From positions 2,451,001 to 2,515,000 of the forward strand of contig NZ_OY781114.1 of the NCBI RefSeq assembly GCF_963676485.1: DNA of 64,000 bases. Direction: 5' to 3'. The stretch's first letter is position 1; each line of letters begins with the position of its first letter. Positions 55,692 through 64,000 of the stretch are shown piece by piece. This DNA comes from an uncultured Cohaesibacter sp. GTDB lineage: Bacteria; Pseudomonadota; Alphaproteobacteria; Rhizobiales; Cohaesibacteraceae. The notes under the pieces were generated by a model that was not told where the DNA came from, did no database searches, and worked only from the letters and a program-made list of their open reading frames with translations. The position numbers and the translations under genes were made by a program.

Positions 55692-57071
55692 GTGATGAAA
55701 ATTTATGCAGAAAAGGCGTTGGCGTCAGAAGGCTGGCAGAAAGATGCTCTGGTGTCCATTGGTGCAGATGGCAAGATCGCAAAGATCGAGAGCAATGTTG
55801 ATGCTGCGCGGGCCAAAGAGGCTCAGAGCAAGGTGGATATTCTGCTGCCTGCGCCGGTCAATCTGCATAGTCATGCCTTTCAGCGTGCCATGGCGGGCAT
55901 GAGCGAGAAGCGCGGACCTGAACCACTCGATACCTTCTGGACCTGGCGCCAGATCATGTATCGCTTCCTTGATATCCTGACGCCCGATGATATTGAGGCA
56001 ATCACGGCCTTTGTGCAAATGGAAATGCTGGAAGCAGGTTATGCCTGCAATGCTGAATTCCATTATGTGCACCATCAAGCAGATGGCACGCCCTATGACA
56101 ATTTGGCCGAATTGTCCGAGCGTGTGGTCGCCGCAGCCGAGATATCCGGCATCGGGCTGACGCTGTTGCCGGTTCTTTATCAATATGGCGGCTGCGACCA
56201 GCGGCCTTTGGGGGCCGGGCAAATCCGGTTCGGCAATGACTTTGATCGCTTTGTGCGTCTGCATGAAGGTGCATCAAAGGCTGTGGCGCGCCTTGGAGGC
56301 GATAGTCTGATTGGTGTTGCGCCTCATTCCTTGCGGGCGGTTTCGCCCGATGCGCTGGCCTCCTGTGTGGCGTTGGCCGGAGAGCGTCCGCTTCATATGC
56401 ATCTGGCCGAACAGGTCAAGGAAGTGGACGAAGTGAAGGCGGCTTGGGGCAAACGGCCCGTTGATTGGCTTCTTGATGCTCATGATGTTGCGCCGAACTG
56501 GTGCCTTATTCATTGCACGCAAATGACCGATGGCGAGACCGATGCGCTTGCGGCGACAGGTGCTGTGGCCGGGCTTTGCCCGATCACGGAATCCAGTCTT
56601 GGGGACGGCATCTTTAATGGTGTGCGCTATCTTTCGAAGGGCGGCAAACTGGGGCTCGGGTCCGATTCCAATATTCGCATTTCCCTGTCTGAAGAACTAA
56701 GGACATTGGAATATTCCCAACGTTTGCGCGATCGCTGCCGGGCCAGCGTAGCCACCGCAGAGCAGTCGACCGGTCGGGTGTTGTTTGATGCGGCTGTGAC
56801 TGGTGGCGCTCAGGCCGCCGGTCGGGCTGCCGGAGCGCTTGCCGAAGGGCAATATGCAGACCTGCTGGCACTCGATGCAACATCTGCGATGCTGGATGGC
56901 TGCGCGGGAGATGAAATTCTGGATAGCTGGATTTTTGCCGGTGATGACCGTTTGATCACAGACGTCTGGTCCGCAGGGCGGCATTTGGTTATAGATGGGA
57001 AACACACCAAGGGAGAAGAGATTCGCGCACGCTATATTCAGGTAATGAGACGGCTGAGGCAGGAATTTTGA
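55692..57071 (+). CDS. hutF: Formimidoylglutamate deiminase HutF
   Basis: Hydrolyses N-formimidoyl-glutamate to N-formylglutamate and ammonia. 459 residues from the GTG at 55692, with an ATG at the next codon; GGAG lies about 10 bases upstream. Landmarks: PVNLHSHAFQRAMAGMSEKRG (HxH metal site), EFHYVHHQADGTPY, HMHLAEQVKEVDE, and GSDSNIRISLSEELRTLEYSQRL with the catalytic Asp. The motif HSHAFQRAMAG is characteristic of HutF among amidohydrolases. Overlaps hutC by 4 bases. Confidence 0.96.
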   Translation: MMKIYAEKALASEGWQKDALVSIGADGKIAKIESNVDAARAKEAQSKVDILLPAPVNLHSHAFQRAMAGMSEKRGPEPLDTFWTWRQIMYRFLDILTPDDIEAITAFVQMEMLEAGYACNAEFHYVHHQADGTPYDNLAELSERVVAAAEISGIGLTLLPVLYQYGGCDQRPLGAGQIRFGNDFDRFVRLHEGASKAVARLGGDSLIGVAPHSLRAVSPDALASCVALAGERPLHMHLAEQVKEVDEVKAAWGKRPVDWLLDAHDVAPNWCLIHCTQMTDGETDALAATGAVAGLCPITESSLGDGIFNGVRYLSKGGKLGLGSDSNIRISLSEELRTLEYSQRLRDRCRASVATAEQSTGRVLFDAAVTGGAQAAGRAAGALAEGQYADLLALDATSAMLDGCAGDEILDSWIFAGDDRLITDVWSAGRHLVIDGKHTKGEEIRARYIQVMRRLRQEF

Positions 57072-57775
57072 GCGAAAAGATAAAAGAGGGTACCAGTTGG
57101 ACCCAGATCAAAGAAGAAGTGCTTCGGCGGATCAATGAGCGCACTTGGCAACCCGGCGAGATCATTCCCAATGAGACCGAACTGGCCGAAGAGTTCCACT
57201 GCGCCAGAACGACTGTGAACCGTGCCCTTCGAGAATTGGCGACGGCAGGCATCGTGACACGCAAGCGCAAAGCGGGCACACGGGTTGCTGTCAATCCGCC
57301 GCATAAGGCGATCCTGACCATTCCGATCATTCGAGAGGAAGTTGAGGCCAAAGGGGCGTTCTATCGCCAGAATCTGTTGATCCGGGAGAATCGCTCCTTG
57401 CCAGCTTTTCTGGCCGGAGCCTTCCGGGTGGGAGATGACACGCCGCTTCTCTATACTGAAACCGTGCATTTTTCCGACAATCAGCCCTTTATCTATGAAG
57501 AACGCTACACCAGCCTTGATGCGGTGCCTGATTTCGCGGTCGCGGATCTTGAAAAGGTGACGGCGAACGAATGGCTTGTTCAGAATGCGCCCTATTCGGG
57601 GGGGGATGCGAGCTTCTTTGCCGTTTCGGCTGACACCAAGCTGGCTAGAGCCTTTGATCTGCCTATTGGGGGCGCATTGTTTGCGACCGAGCGCAATACA
57701 TGGTTTGCCGACAAACCGATCACCCATGTGCGGCTGGTCTATCATCCCGGTTACCGGATGAGCACCAGCTTTTAA
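57068..57775 (+). CDS. hutC: Histidine utilisation repressor HutC (GntR/UTRA family)
   Basis: 235 residues. It starts with TTG at 57068, overlapping the hutF stop (TTGA), which couples its translation to hutF. The winged helix domain covers about 12-75 (PGEIIPNETELAEEFHCARTTVNRALRELA: key pieces ETELAEEF and RTTVNRAL). The UTRA ligand domain is about 90-230, ending TWFADKPITHVRLVYHPGYRM, typical of HutC. In other bacteria urocanate releases HutC from DNA. It is placed divergent from the operon it should control. Confidence 0.95.
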   Translation: MSEKIKEGTSWTQIKEEVLRRINERTWQPGEIIPNETELAEEFHCARTTVNRALRELATAGIVTRKRKAGTRVAVNPPHKAILTIPIIREEVEAKGAFYRQNLLIRENRSLPAFLAGAFRVGDDTPLLYTETVHFSDNQPFIYEERYTSLDAVPDFAVADLEKVTANEWLVQNAPYSGGDASFFAVSADTKLARAFDLPIGGALFATERNTWFADKPITHVRLVYHPGYRMSTSF

Positions 57776-58534
57776 GGGACTTCTGAAGCCTGTTGCGGCT
57801 CTCAGGATCGAGCGCACCGGATTGTGGGTCTTTGTGTTTGTATCGGGTTTTCCGGTTCAGTGCCTTTACTCTCGCAGGTGTCGCTACTGGACGGGCGGAG
57901 GGCGTAGGAGAGGCCAATCCAATGATGGCCGTTGATTCTGGTCCTTCTCCTGTTTGCGCCTTTTGAGGGTTGAAAATGCCCTCTCAGGGTAATCACATAT
58001 TGTTTCAAATTGTGTTGGAAATGGAAATGTTCGGTCACTTGATGCGGCCAAATTACGCTTTATGGCGCGTGATAATTTCTTAAAAATATATATTTTTCAA
58101 TGGTTTAAAATCTTCTTCTGTGTGTCGGGTGGCGTTGCGACCAATGGCTCTTTTGAGCACGAAGATGTTAAATGCTGCCTCCGCGCGTCTGTTGGCATTT
58201 CATGATTTGTCCAATATATTTAACGCAGATGTTCAGTGAACATATTGATTGCTCTGCGTCGGCAAGATGGAAGTAGATCTTGCAGGGAGTTATCGGTGGA
58301 TGTGGATCTCGGACAGCCTGTCACAAATCCACACCGTGCCGTCATTTTGTCATATTGAAGTTTGGAACGCGTGGTATCTAAGGCGGCCTTTCGGGTCTTG
58401 AAAGCCCGGGACGCTGGTTGAGTTTTGAATTATTTGGAATTTTGCCGAATTCAGCCGTGACGGTTTGATGAAGGGATGAAATCTCCGATGTCTTGGGACC
58501 ATCCGTTCAGGATGAAGAAGTGGGTCGATTGACG
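57776..58534. other. Long intergenic leader before the enoyl-ACP reductase-like gene
   Basis: About 759 bases without a protein-like frame. Two features stand out. ATGTTCAGTGAACAT (58229-58243) is a 15-base palindrome with a central G. TGTGGAT (58301-58307) pairs with ATCCACA (58327-58333), with inner GACAG/CTGTC, forming a compact stem-loop lacking a T-run. The region also contains an AT-rich stretch near 58075-58110. The promoter of the following gene is probably here, and the two structures may be its regulatory sites. Confidence 0.5.
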
Positions 58535-59371
58535 ATGGGTTGGCAAGGACAAGTCCTGAAATATAGTGCATTTCTCGACAAACGAAGCTTTTTGGCTCCG
58601 GTGCCGGATAATGAGGCGCCGCGACAGGAAATGCGTGAGGAAAAGGCTGTGGCTCCTGTCGGTAAGGCGATGATCGTGGGCGTCAGCTCACGACGCTCCA
58701 TCGGTTTCGGTATTGCCGAGCATCTGGCTGATCATGGCTGGAGCACGGTGGTGACGACCCGCCGCAAAGACAAGTTCATGCATATCTCCCAGCGCCACGA
58801 GGTGCGGGAGCTTGATTATCAGGAATCTTTTGAGGATCTGGATGATCTCAATGATGTAACCGGCCTTGTCTATTGCATTGCCAAATCGAGTGTGACGACG
58901 ACAAAGGGCCTGCTTGGCACCAGCCGCGACGAGTTTTTGCAAACGATGAGCGACAGCTGTTATTCCTATATCGCTGTCATCGACGAAGCACTCAAGCGCA
59001 ATCCCAATATCAAGTCGATCGTGGGGCTGTCTTTCCTTGGTGGAGAGAAGGTGATCCCGGGCTATGATGCGATCGGAGTTGCCAAGGCGGCTCTGGAGCA
59101 GACCAACCGTATTCTTGCTTCCGAGCTTGGAGATCGCGGCATTCGCGCCAATATCGTATCGGCGGGGTCCCTGCGCACACCTGCTTCGCGCGTGTTGCCC
59201 GATTTCAGCAAGGTGCACTCCATTCTGAGCCGCCGGTCTTTCCTGCGGCGTCCGGTGACCACAGAAGAGATTGCGGGCAGCGTGGAATTTCTGCTCAGCG
59301 ATGCTTCGGGCGGCATGACCGGCGAAGTGATTTATGTCAATGGTGGTCTCAACCATTCCATGATGCTCTGA
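58535..59371 (+). CDS. Divergent enoyl-ACP reductase (FabI-like SDR)
   Basis: Short-chain reductase with the FabI version of the catalytic site: YDAIGVAK, that is Tyr followed by six residues and Lys. Other FabI-like segments: MIVGVSSRRSIGFGIAEHLA (NAD site), VGLSFLGGEKVIPGYDA, and RANIVSAGSLRTPASR. The C-terminal VEFLLSDASGGMTGEVIYVNGG is typical. The protein is longer than FabI (about 260) because of about 45 extra N-terminal residues before the Rossmann fold, and several core residues differ, so it may be a secondary enoyl or ketoacyl reductase. The start is uncertain: TTG at 58493, ATG at 58535 and ATG at 58631 all fit the frame, none with a good Shine-Dalgarno. Confidence 0.78.
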   Translation: MGWQGQVLKYSAFLDKRSFLAPVPDNEAPRQEMREEKAVAPVGKAMIVGVSSRRSIGFGIAEHLADHGWSTVVTTRRKDKFMHISQRHEVRELDYQESFEDLDDLNDVTGLVYCIAKSSVTTTKGLLGTSRDEFLQTMSDSCYSYIAVIDEALKRNPNIKSIVGLSFLGGEKVIPGYDAIGVAKAALEQTNRILASELGDRGIRANIVSAGSLRTPASRVLPDFSKVHSILSRRSFLRRPVTTEEIAGSVEFLLSDASGGMTGEVIYVNGGLNHSMML

Positions 59372-59424
59372 CTCTTTGATATGCTCAGTTGATGTGTGTT
59401 AAGGCACCATGACGGGATATGAAA

Positions 59425-59451
59425 AAGGCCTCCTTTCGGAGGCCTTGTTTT
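59425..59451. terminator. Perfect bidirectional terminator
   Basis: AAGGCCTCC and GGAGGCCTT are perfect arms with a TTTC loop, followed by GTTTT on the plus strand and preceded by GAAAAA (T-run for minus). Shared by the convergent FabI-like and YjdM genes. Confidence 0.88.
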
Positions 59452-59794
59452 ATTCATTCACCTTCTTGATGAATTCCGATTTGAGCCCCATCGGACCAAT
59501 GCCCGGGATGCGGCAGTCGATATCGTGGTCGCCGCCGACCACACGGATATTCTTCACCTTGGTGCCAACCTTGACGACATCATTGGTGCCCTTGATCTTG
59601 AGATCCTTGATGACGGTGACGGTGTCGCCATCGGCAAGCGGAGTGCCGTTTGCATCGCGAATGATTTCTTCGCCATCGTCTTCGGCTGCCTGATTGGCCG
59701 ACCATTCGTGGGCGCATTCAGGGCAGATCAGCAGGGCGCCGTCTTCATAGGTGTAGGTGCTGCCGCATTGCGGGCAGGGTGGTAGTTCGCTCAT
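59450..59794 (-). CDS. yjdM: Zinc ribbon protein YjdM/PhnA
   Basis: 114 residues from the ATG at 59794; an in-frame start at 59854 would add 20 unrelated residues. The N-terminal zinc ribbon has CPQCGS and CPECAHEW. The C-terminal domain shows the family pattern [47 protein letters not shown]. It was once named PhnA and linked to phosphonates, but that role is doubtful; function is unknown. Not part of an obvious operon. Confidence 0.92.
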   Translation of the reverse strand: MSELPPCPQCGSTYTYEDGALLICPECAHEWSANQAAEDDGEEIIRDANGTPLADGDTVTVIKDLKIKGTNDVVKVGTKVKNIRVVGGDHDIDCRIPGIGPMGLKSEFIKKVNE

Positions 59795-59905
59795 GGCGGA
59801 TCCTATCTCTGGTTGCCCAAAGGGCGTGGATGTTGATTTGTGTCTCAGTGCCACGTTGTCTCATCAAGTACAACAGGCATTTGCTGTTTCCTGATGCCTT
59901 AGGCG

Positions 59906-59932
59906 AAAAACCCGCCTCTGCTGGGAGGCGGG
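59906..59932 (-). terminator. Terminator of gabD
   Basis: CCCGCCTC and GAGGCGGG form an 8-base stem with a 6-base loop; on the minus strand it is followed by TTTTTCGCC. Lies about 40 bases past the gabD stop codon. Confidence 0.85.
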
Positions 59933-59972
59933 CTTGGTCAATACGGGAAATATGGCGCTTTGGCGCGGCGCG

Positions 59973-61415
59973 TCAAATACCGCCAAGGCAGACATATTTG
60001 ACTTCAAGATAATCCTCGATGCCATATTTGGAGCCTTCGCGGCCAAGGCCGGACTGCTTGATGCCGCCAAAGGGCGCCACTTCGGTGGAGACAAGGCCGG
60101 TGTTGACCCCCACCATGCCGGTTTCCATCGCCTCAGCCACGCGCCAGACGCGCGAGAGGTCGTTGGCGAAGAAATAACCTGCCAGCCCGAACTCGGTGTC
60201 ATTGGCGAGCGCTATGACTTCCTCTTCGGTCTTGAAGCGGATGAGCGGGGCGACCGGCCCGAAGGTTTCCTCGTTGGAAACAAGGGCATCAGCGGGAACG
60301 TCGGCAATGACGGTTGGCTCGAAGAATGTGCCATCAAGGCGTGAGCCGCCGGTAAGCAGCTTGGCGCCTTTCTCGGACGCATCCTTCAAATGGGTTTCGA
60401 CCTTCTCGACTGCATCCATATTGATGAGCGGTCCGACGGTGACGCCCTCATCCATGCCATTGCCGGGCTTGAGTTTTTTAACGGCAGCTGTAAGCTTTTC
60501 GGCGAAGGCATCATAGATGCCATCCTGCACATATAGGCGATTGGCGCAGACGCAGGTCTGGCCATTGTTGCGATATTTGGCGATCATGGCGCCTTCCACG
60601 GCGGCATCAAGATCGGCATCGTCAAAGACGATGAAGGGAGCGTTGCCCCCCAGTTCCATACTCATTTTCTTGATGCTGTCCGCGCATTGGCGCATGAGGA
60701 TCTTGCCCACACGGGTGGAGCCGGTGAAGGTGATCTTGGAAATTTTCGGGTTGGCGCAAAGCTCTTGCCCCGTTTCAGCCGAATGACTGTTCGGCACCAC
60801 ATTGAACACCCCTTTGGGGACGCCAGCCCGTTCGGCCAAAACGGCCATGGCCATCGCAGACAAGGGCGTAAGCTCGGCCGGACGGGCCACAAAGCTACAG
60901 CCCACAGCAAGGGCCGGCGCTACCTTGCGGGCAATCATGGCATTGGGGAAGTTCCAAGGGGTTATGGAGCCGACAACGCCAACGGGCTGCTTGAGCACCA
61001 TGATGCGTTTGTCGCGCTGATGGCCGGGAATGATGTCGCCGTAAACACGTTTGGCTTCTTCGGAGAACCATTCAATGAAGGATGCACCATAATGGATTTC
61101 GCCAATGGCCTCTGGCAAGGGCTTGCCCATTTCGGCACAAAGAATTTGGCCAAGATCTTCGGCATTTTTCTCCATCAGATCGAACCATTTGCGCAGAATG
61201 GCGCCGCGTTCCTTGCCGGTGCGCTTGGCCCACTCTTTCTGGGCTTCATAGGCTGCGTCGATGGCTGTCTTGACGTCGTCGATGCTGCAATCGGAAACCT
61301 TGGCGATGACCTCACCCGTTGCAGGGTTGATCACATCGAAGGTAGCGTCAAGCTGTTTCCATTCGCCATTAATATAGGCACGGGATTCCAGAAGGCTTTT
61401 GTCTTTAAGGTTCAT
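59973..61415 (-). CDS. gabD: Succinate-semialdehyde dehydrogenase GabD
   Basis: 480 residues, the same length class as E. coli GabD (482). Oxidises succinate semialdehyde to succinate, end of GABA or 4-hydroxybutyrate degradation. Catalytic Glu254 (MELGGNAP) and Cys288 (NNGQTCVC) match E. coli Glu255/Cys289. The cofactor segment FTGSTRVGK is present. One difference: the usual Lys-Pro-Ala that contacts the cofactor ribose is Arg-Pro-Ala (VARPAELTP, Arg178). No GABA transaminase gene is adjacent, so the pathway is split. It stands alone with its own terminator. Confidence 0.93.
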   Translation of the reverse strand: MNLKDKSLLESRAYINGEWKQLDATFDVINPATGEVIAKVSDCSIDDVKTAIDAAYEAQKEWAKRTGKERGAILRKWFDLMEKNAEDLGQILCAEMGKPLPEAIGEIHYGASFIEWFSEEAKRVYGDIIPGHQRDKRIMVLKQPVGVVGSITPWNFPNAMIARKVAPALAVGCSFVARPAELTPLSAMAMAVLAERAGVPKGVFNVVPNSHSAETGQELCANPKISKITFTGSTRVGKILMRQCADSIKKMSMELGGNAPFIVFDDADLDAAVEGAMIAKYRNNGQTCVCANRLYVQDGIYDAFAEKLTAAVKKLKPGNGMDEGVTVGPLINMDAVEKVETHLKDASEKGAKLLTGGSRLDGTFFEPTVIADVPADALVSNEETFGPVAPLIRFKTEEEVIALANDTEFGLAGYFFANDLSRVWRVAEAMETGMVGVNTGLVSTEVAPFGGIKQSGLGREGSKYGIEDYLEVKYVCLGGI

Positions 61416-61580
61416 GTCATTATATCTTTCGCGCGGTCAAACTGTATTGTCCCTGTATCAGATGGGCCAAGTGCGTCTTTAAAAACGCGTTGACCCTAAG
61501 GGATCACCTTGCGCATCGCAAGTCATGCCTATTGATGACGCAGTTTGTGGCTTGGGGAGCGGGGCGCAAGGGCGGACATG

Positions 61581-61606
61581 AAAAAAGGTCGCCGTTGGCG
61601 ACCTTT
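61581..61606 (-). terminator. Terminator of the second chemoreceptor
   Basis: AAAGGTCGCC and GGCGACCTTT are perfect 10-base arms with a GTT loop; the minus strand continues in a T-run. About 30 bases past the chemoreceptor stop. Confidence 0.87.
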
Positions 61607-61638
61607 CACTTTGATTTTGCATTGGACCAAGGTGGGGA

Positions 61639-63753
61639 TCAGGACCCGACAACATTGCGGATATCCTCGAAGAATCCGCTGACGCTTTTGCGCAGATTGC
61701 CCGACTCATTGGTCAGCTCGGTTGCAGATTCGCTGACGTGACGGGCCGCTTCACCGGTCTCGCTGGCCGAAGTGGAAACCCCTGCAATATTGGAGGAGAC
61801 TTCCCGCGTGCCTGCGGAGGCTTCCTGAATGTTGCGTGCGATTTCCTGCGTGGCCTGTCCTTGCTGCTGCACCGCTTCGGTGATGGCTGCAGCAATCTGG
61901 TTCATATGTTCGATGGTGGCAGAAATTTCGCCAATAGCGGTGACGGCCCCATCGGTTTCATTCTGAACCGCCAGGATTTGCTGGGCGATTTCGTCCGTCG
62001 CCTTGGAGGTCTGTTCCGCAAGCCCCTTGACCTCGGCGGCAACAACCGCAAAGCCCTTGCCCGCTTCGCCAGCGCGTGCAGCTTCGATGGTGGCGTTGAG
62101 TGCGAGCAGGTTGGTCTGTTCGGCTACATCCGTGATCAGTTTGACCACCTCACCGATGCGGGTTGCCGCGTTGGAGAGACCTTCGATCTTGCTGTTGGTG
62201 CGGTTGGCCTGCGCCACCGCTTCGGACGCAATCTGGTTGGACTGGTCTACCTGACGGTTGATCTCGTTGACCGAAGCAAACAGCTCTTCAGCGGCCGATG
62301 CGACGGCTTCCACATTGGCGGAGGCTTCTTCAGACGCAGCGGCGACAGCATTGGATCGCATGGAGGTGCTATCAGCACCTTGTGTCAGCTGTTGCGAGGT
62401 CATGTCCAGACGTTCAACCGAGCTGGAAACCGTATCCAGCAGGCCGGAGATCTGGGCATCGAACGCCTGGGCAAGTTCGTTGACCTTGGCGGCTCGGCGC
62501 AATTGGTCTTCCTTTTCCTTTTCCTGCTCCTTGGTGAGCTGCTCTGCACGCAGGGAGCTCTCGCGGAAAATTTCAAGGGCGTTGTTGATCTGGCCAATCT
62601 CGTCCTTACGGTTGAGATAGCCGATGGTGACGTCATATTGACGGTTGATCAGGGCTTTGATGGTTTCGGTGGTTGCTGTCAGCGGTTTGCGGATCACGGA
62701 TTGACCCACAAGGAACAGGGCCAGCGAGACAGCCAGGATCAGGATAATGCCCGTGAGCACGACAGACATGGTGATCTGCCGACTTGCGGCATAGACACTC
62801 TCAACCGGAATGGAGACGATCAGGGCAAGGGAATTGCCCGTGTCGCCAATGGGAACCGGATCGACAAACCGGATCACCTCGGTGCCCAGAGTATTGGAAT
62901 ATCCCTCGAAGGTCAGCTGTTTGCCGGCCTTGATGGAATTGAATAGTTCGGTCTGATGAGACAGATCCTCTTCGCTGCGCCCCTCGCTCCAATTCTTGCC
63001 CAGAAGAGTGCTGTCAGAATGGGCGATCCATTTGCCTTTCTGGGAAATCAGCTGCACGGTGCCGCTGTCCAAGGGCTTGATAGAAGACAGATAGTCAGAA
63101 AGCTGGGTCAGGATGATATCTGTTCCTGCTACACCGATGATATTGTCGTTGACATCCCTGATCGGCACGGAAAGAGAAACACCCGTAACGGTCTTGCCGC
63201 CCATGTCCCAGCTATAAGGTTCTGTTGCATAAGGCTTGCCGCTATCATAGGCGCCATAGAACCAGCTCAGTTCTTCATGAGATTGTTTGTCCATGCTTAC
63301 GAGGGTGCGAGAACCGATGGTGCCATCCGGGTTGCGGAAGAAGTATGGACGCCACATTCCTGTGTCGTCGTGATATTCGGAATTGACGGCCTTGGCGTCT
63401 TCGCCGTCGAGTTTGTTGTTGATGACTACTCCCCATGTACCGGAAAGCTCGGGGGTCTTTTCCAGCATATGCAGCAACATACCGGACCAGGCTTTCCGGT
63501 CGGTCATGTCGTCCTGCTTGAGGCTTGTCAGTGCATTGGCAATGCTGTTCGCTGAGGTCAGGCCATATTGCAGGGTGTTTCTGACCTCTGCTACCTGGGT
63601 TTCCGTTACGGCCTTGGCTTCTCTGAAGGTCGTTTCCTTGGTGATAGAGGAGCTTTGCCAACCGATGAATGTGATGCCAGCAGCGAGGACCACAACAAGG
63701 GTCAATATGCTGGCTACGAGCATTTTGGTTGTTATCATCATTCTTGAAAACAT
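61639..63753 (-). CDS. Methyl-accepting chemotaxis protein with dCache-type sensor
   Basis: 704 residues from ATG at 63753 (GAGAT upstream); an in-frame start at 63789 would add 12 residues. Membrane segments at about 11-31 and 328-350 bracket a periplasmic double-Cache sensor, with [35 protein letters not shown] and [25 protein letters not shown] follows at about 350-405 and the signalling domain at about 430-704, tip segment [15 protein letters not shown]. Sensor segments including W-F-Y and the Y-W-D motif resemble amino-acid-sensing dCache receptors, but the ligand is inferred. The 247 bases upstream to the window edge are AT-rich and should hold its promoter. Confidence 0.95.
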   Translation of the reverse strand: MFSRMMITTKMLVASILTLVVVLAAGITFIGWQSSSITKETTFREAKAVTETQVAEVRNTLQYGLTSANSIANALTSLKQDDMTDRKAWSGMLLHMLEKTPELSGTWGVVINNKLDGEDAKAVNSEYHDDTGMWRPYFFRNPDGTIGSRTLVSMDKQSHEELSWFYGAYDSGKPYATEPYSWDMGGKTVTGVSLSVPIRDVNDNIIGVAGTDIILTQLSDYLSSIKPLDSGTVQLISQKGKWIAHSDSTLLGKNWSEGRSEEDLSHQTELFNSIKAGKQLTFEGYSNTLGTEVIRFVDPVPIGDTGNSLALIVSIPVESVYAASRQITMSVVLTGIILILAVSLALFLVGQSVIRKPLTATTETIKALINRQYDVTIGYLNRKDEIGQINNALEIFRESSLRAEQLTKEQEKEKEDQLRRAAKVNELAQAFDAQISGLLDTVSSSVERLDMTSQQLTQGADSTSMRSNAVAAASEEASANVEAVASAAEELFASVNEINRQVDQSNQIASEAVAQANRTNSKIEGLSNAATRIGEVVKLITDVAEQTNLLALNATIEAARAGEAGKGFAVVAAEVKGLAEQTSKATDEIAQQILAVQNETDGAVTAIGEISATIEHMNQIAAAITEAVQQQGQATQEIARNIQEASAGTREVSSNIAGVSTSASETGEAARHVSESATELTNESGNLRKSVSGFFEDIRNVVGS

Positions 63754-64000
63754 GGCGCGGATCTCTTTTTCGGTGCTACCGGGCGTCAATTCTGGTTATT
63801 TGTGTTTTTGCTTATGTAAAAAACTAACAAACTTTTCTTAAGTATTTGTTGCTGTGCTTTCTGAGTTCTGAATACATGAATTCAAATTTTATTTTGTTTT
63901 TCTTTGTACGAAATCTTTCGTCTTATTGTTGTGCTTTGACTGTATTGCACTCGACAGAGTGGGATTCGGAAACTCAATTCTTATGAAAAGGTCTTGCACC

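Noticed and set aside
57802-58038. Minus-strand 78-codon frame in the leader before the FabI-like gene
   Set aside because: No Shine-Dalgarno, no recognised motif, and a His/Arg/Ser-rich composition like other chance frames.
1-64000. CRISPR arrays, tRNA/rRNA genes, insertion sequences, prophage
   Set aside because: No spaced repeats, no tRNA-like cloverleaf and no transposase or integrase motifs were found by reading.

Overview
The window looks like the chromosome of a marine-type alphaproteobacterium, most likely Hyphomicrobiales. The order lysC-ptsP-prfA-prmC-DUF4167, the grxC / nitrilase-like / DUF1178 trio and a chromosomal ubiG next to lysC are typical of that group. I cannot name the genus. 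I saw no rRNA, tRNA, insertion sequence or CRISPR array.

Layout. Positions 1-13017 are housekeeping: a 5'-truncated comF, glutaredoxin, a nitrilase-superfamily amidase, DUF1178, a dCache chemoreceptor, ubiG, aspartate kinase, EI-Ntr (ptsP), release factor 1 with its methylase PrmC, and a DUF4167 protein. Positions 13427-29988 form a surface-polysaccharide locus entirely on the minus strand: ugd, a single-domain KpsC-like protein, a 2575-residue fully reducing type I PKS/FAS without thioesterase, an alpha-oxoamine synthase, a short-chain reductase, a second single-domain KpsC-like protein, a BexD/CtrA-like outer-membrane export lipoprotein and a KpsS-like protein. The order PKS, oxoamine synthase, reductase, KpsC-like recalls the rkp-1 (K-antigen) region of Sinorhizobium. 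It suggests that a sphingoid-like amino lipid is built for capsule anchoring or assembly. No ABC exporter genes (kpsM/T/E) and no repeat-unit glycosyltransferases lie here.

Positions 30534-44065 are an eleven-gene minus-strand operon: peptide-type ABC importer, cytoplasmic gamma-glutamyltransferase-like enzyme, M20 peptidase, TauE/SafE exporter, D-serine ammonia-lyase, amidase, RidA and a D-amino-acid dehydrogenase-like flavoprotein. A divergent FCD-type GntR regulator faces it across two TGTATA-containing elements spaced 20 bp apart. Together they look like a catabolic module for an imported amide or peptide containing a D-amino acid. A 3' fragment of an Asp/Glu-racemase-like gene survives beside the regulator. 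An amidohydrolase of the YtcJ type follows.

Positions 47065-57775 are a complete histidine utilisation locus: hutI-hutH-hutG-hutU and a polar amino acid ABC transporter on the minus strand, with hutF-hutC divergent. HutF plus HutG indicates the five-step route from histidine through formimidoylglutamate and formylglutamate to glutamate. The window ends with a divergent enoyl-ACP reductase-like SDR, a YjdM/PhnA zinc-ribbon protein, succinate-semialdehyde dehydrogenase and a second chemoreceptor.
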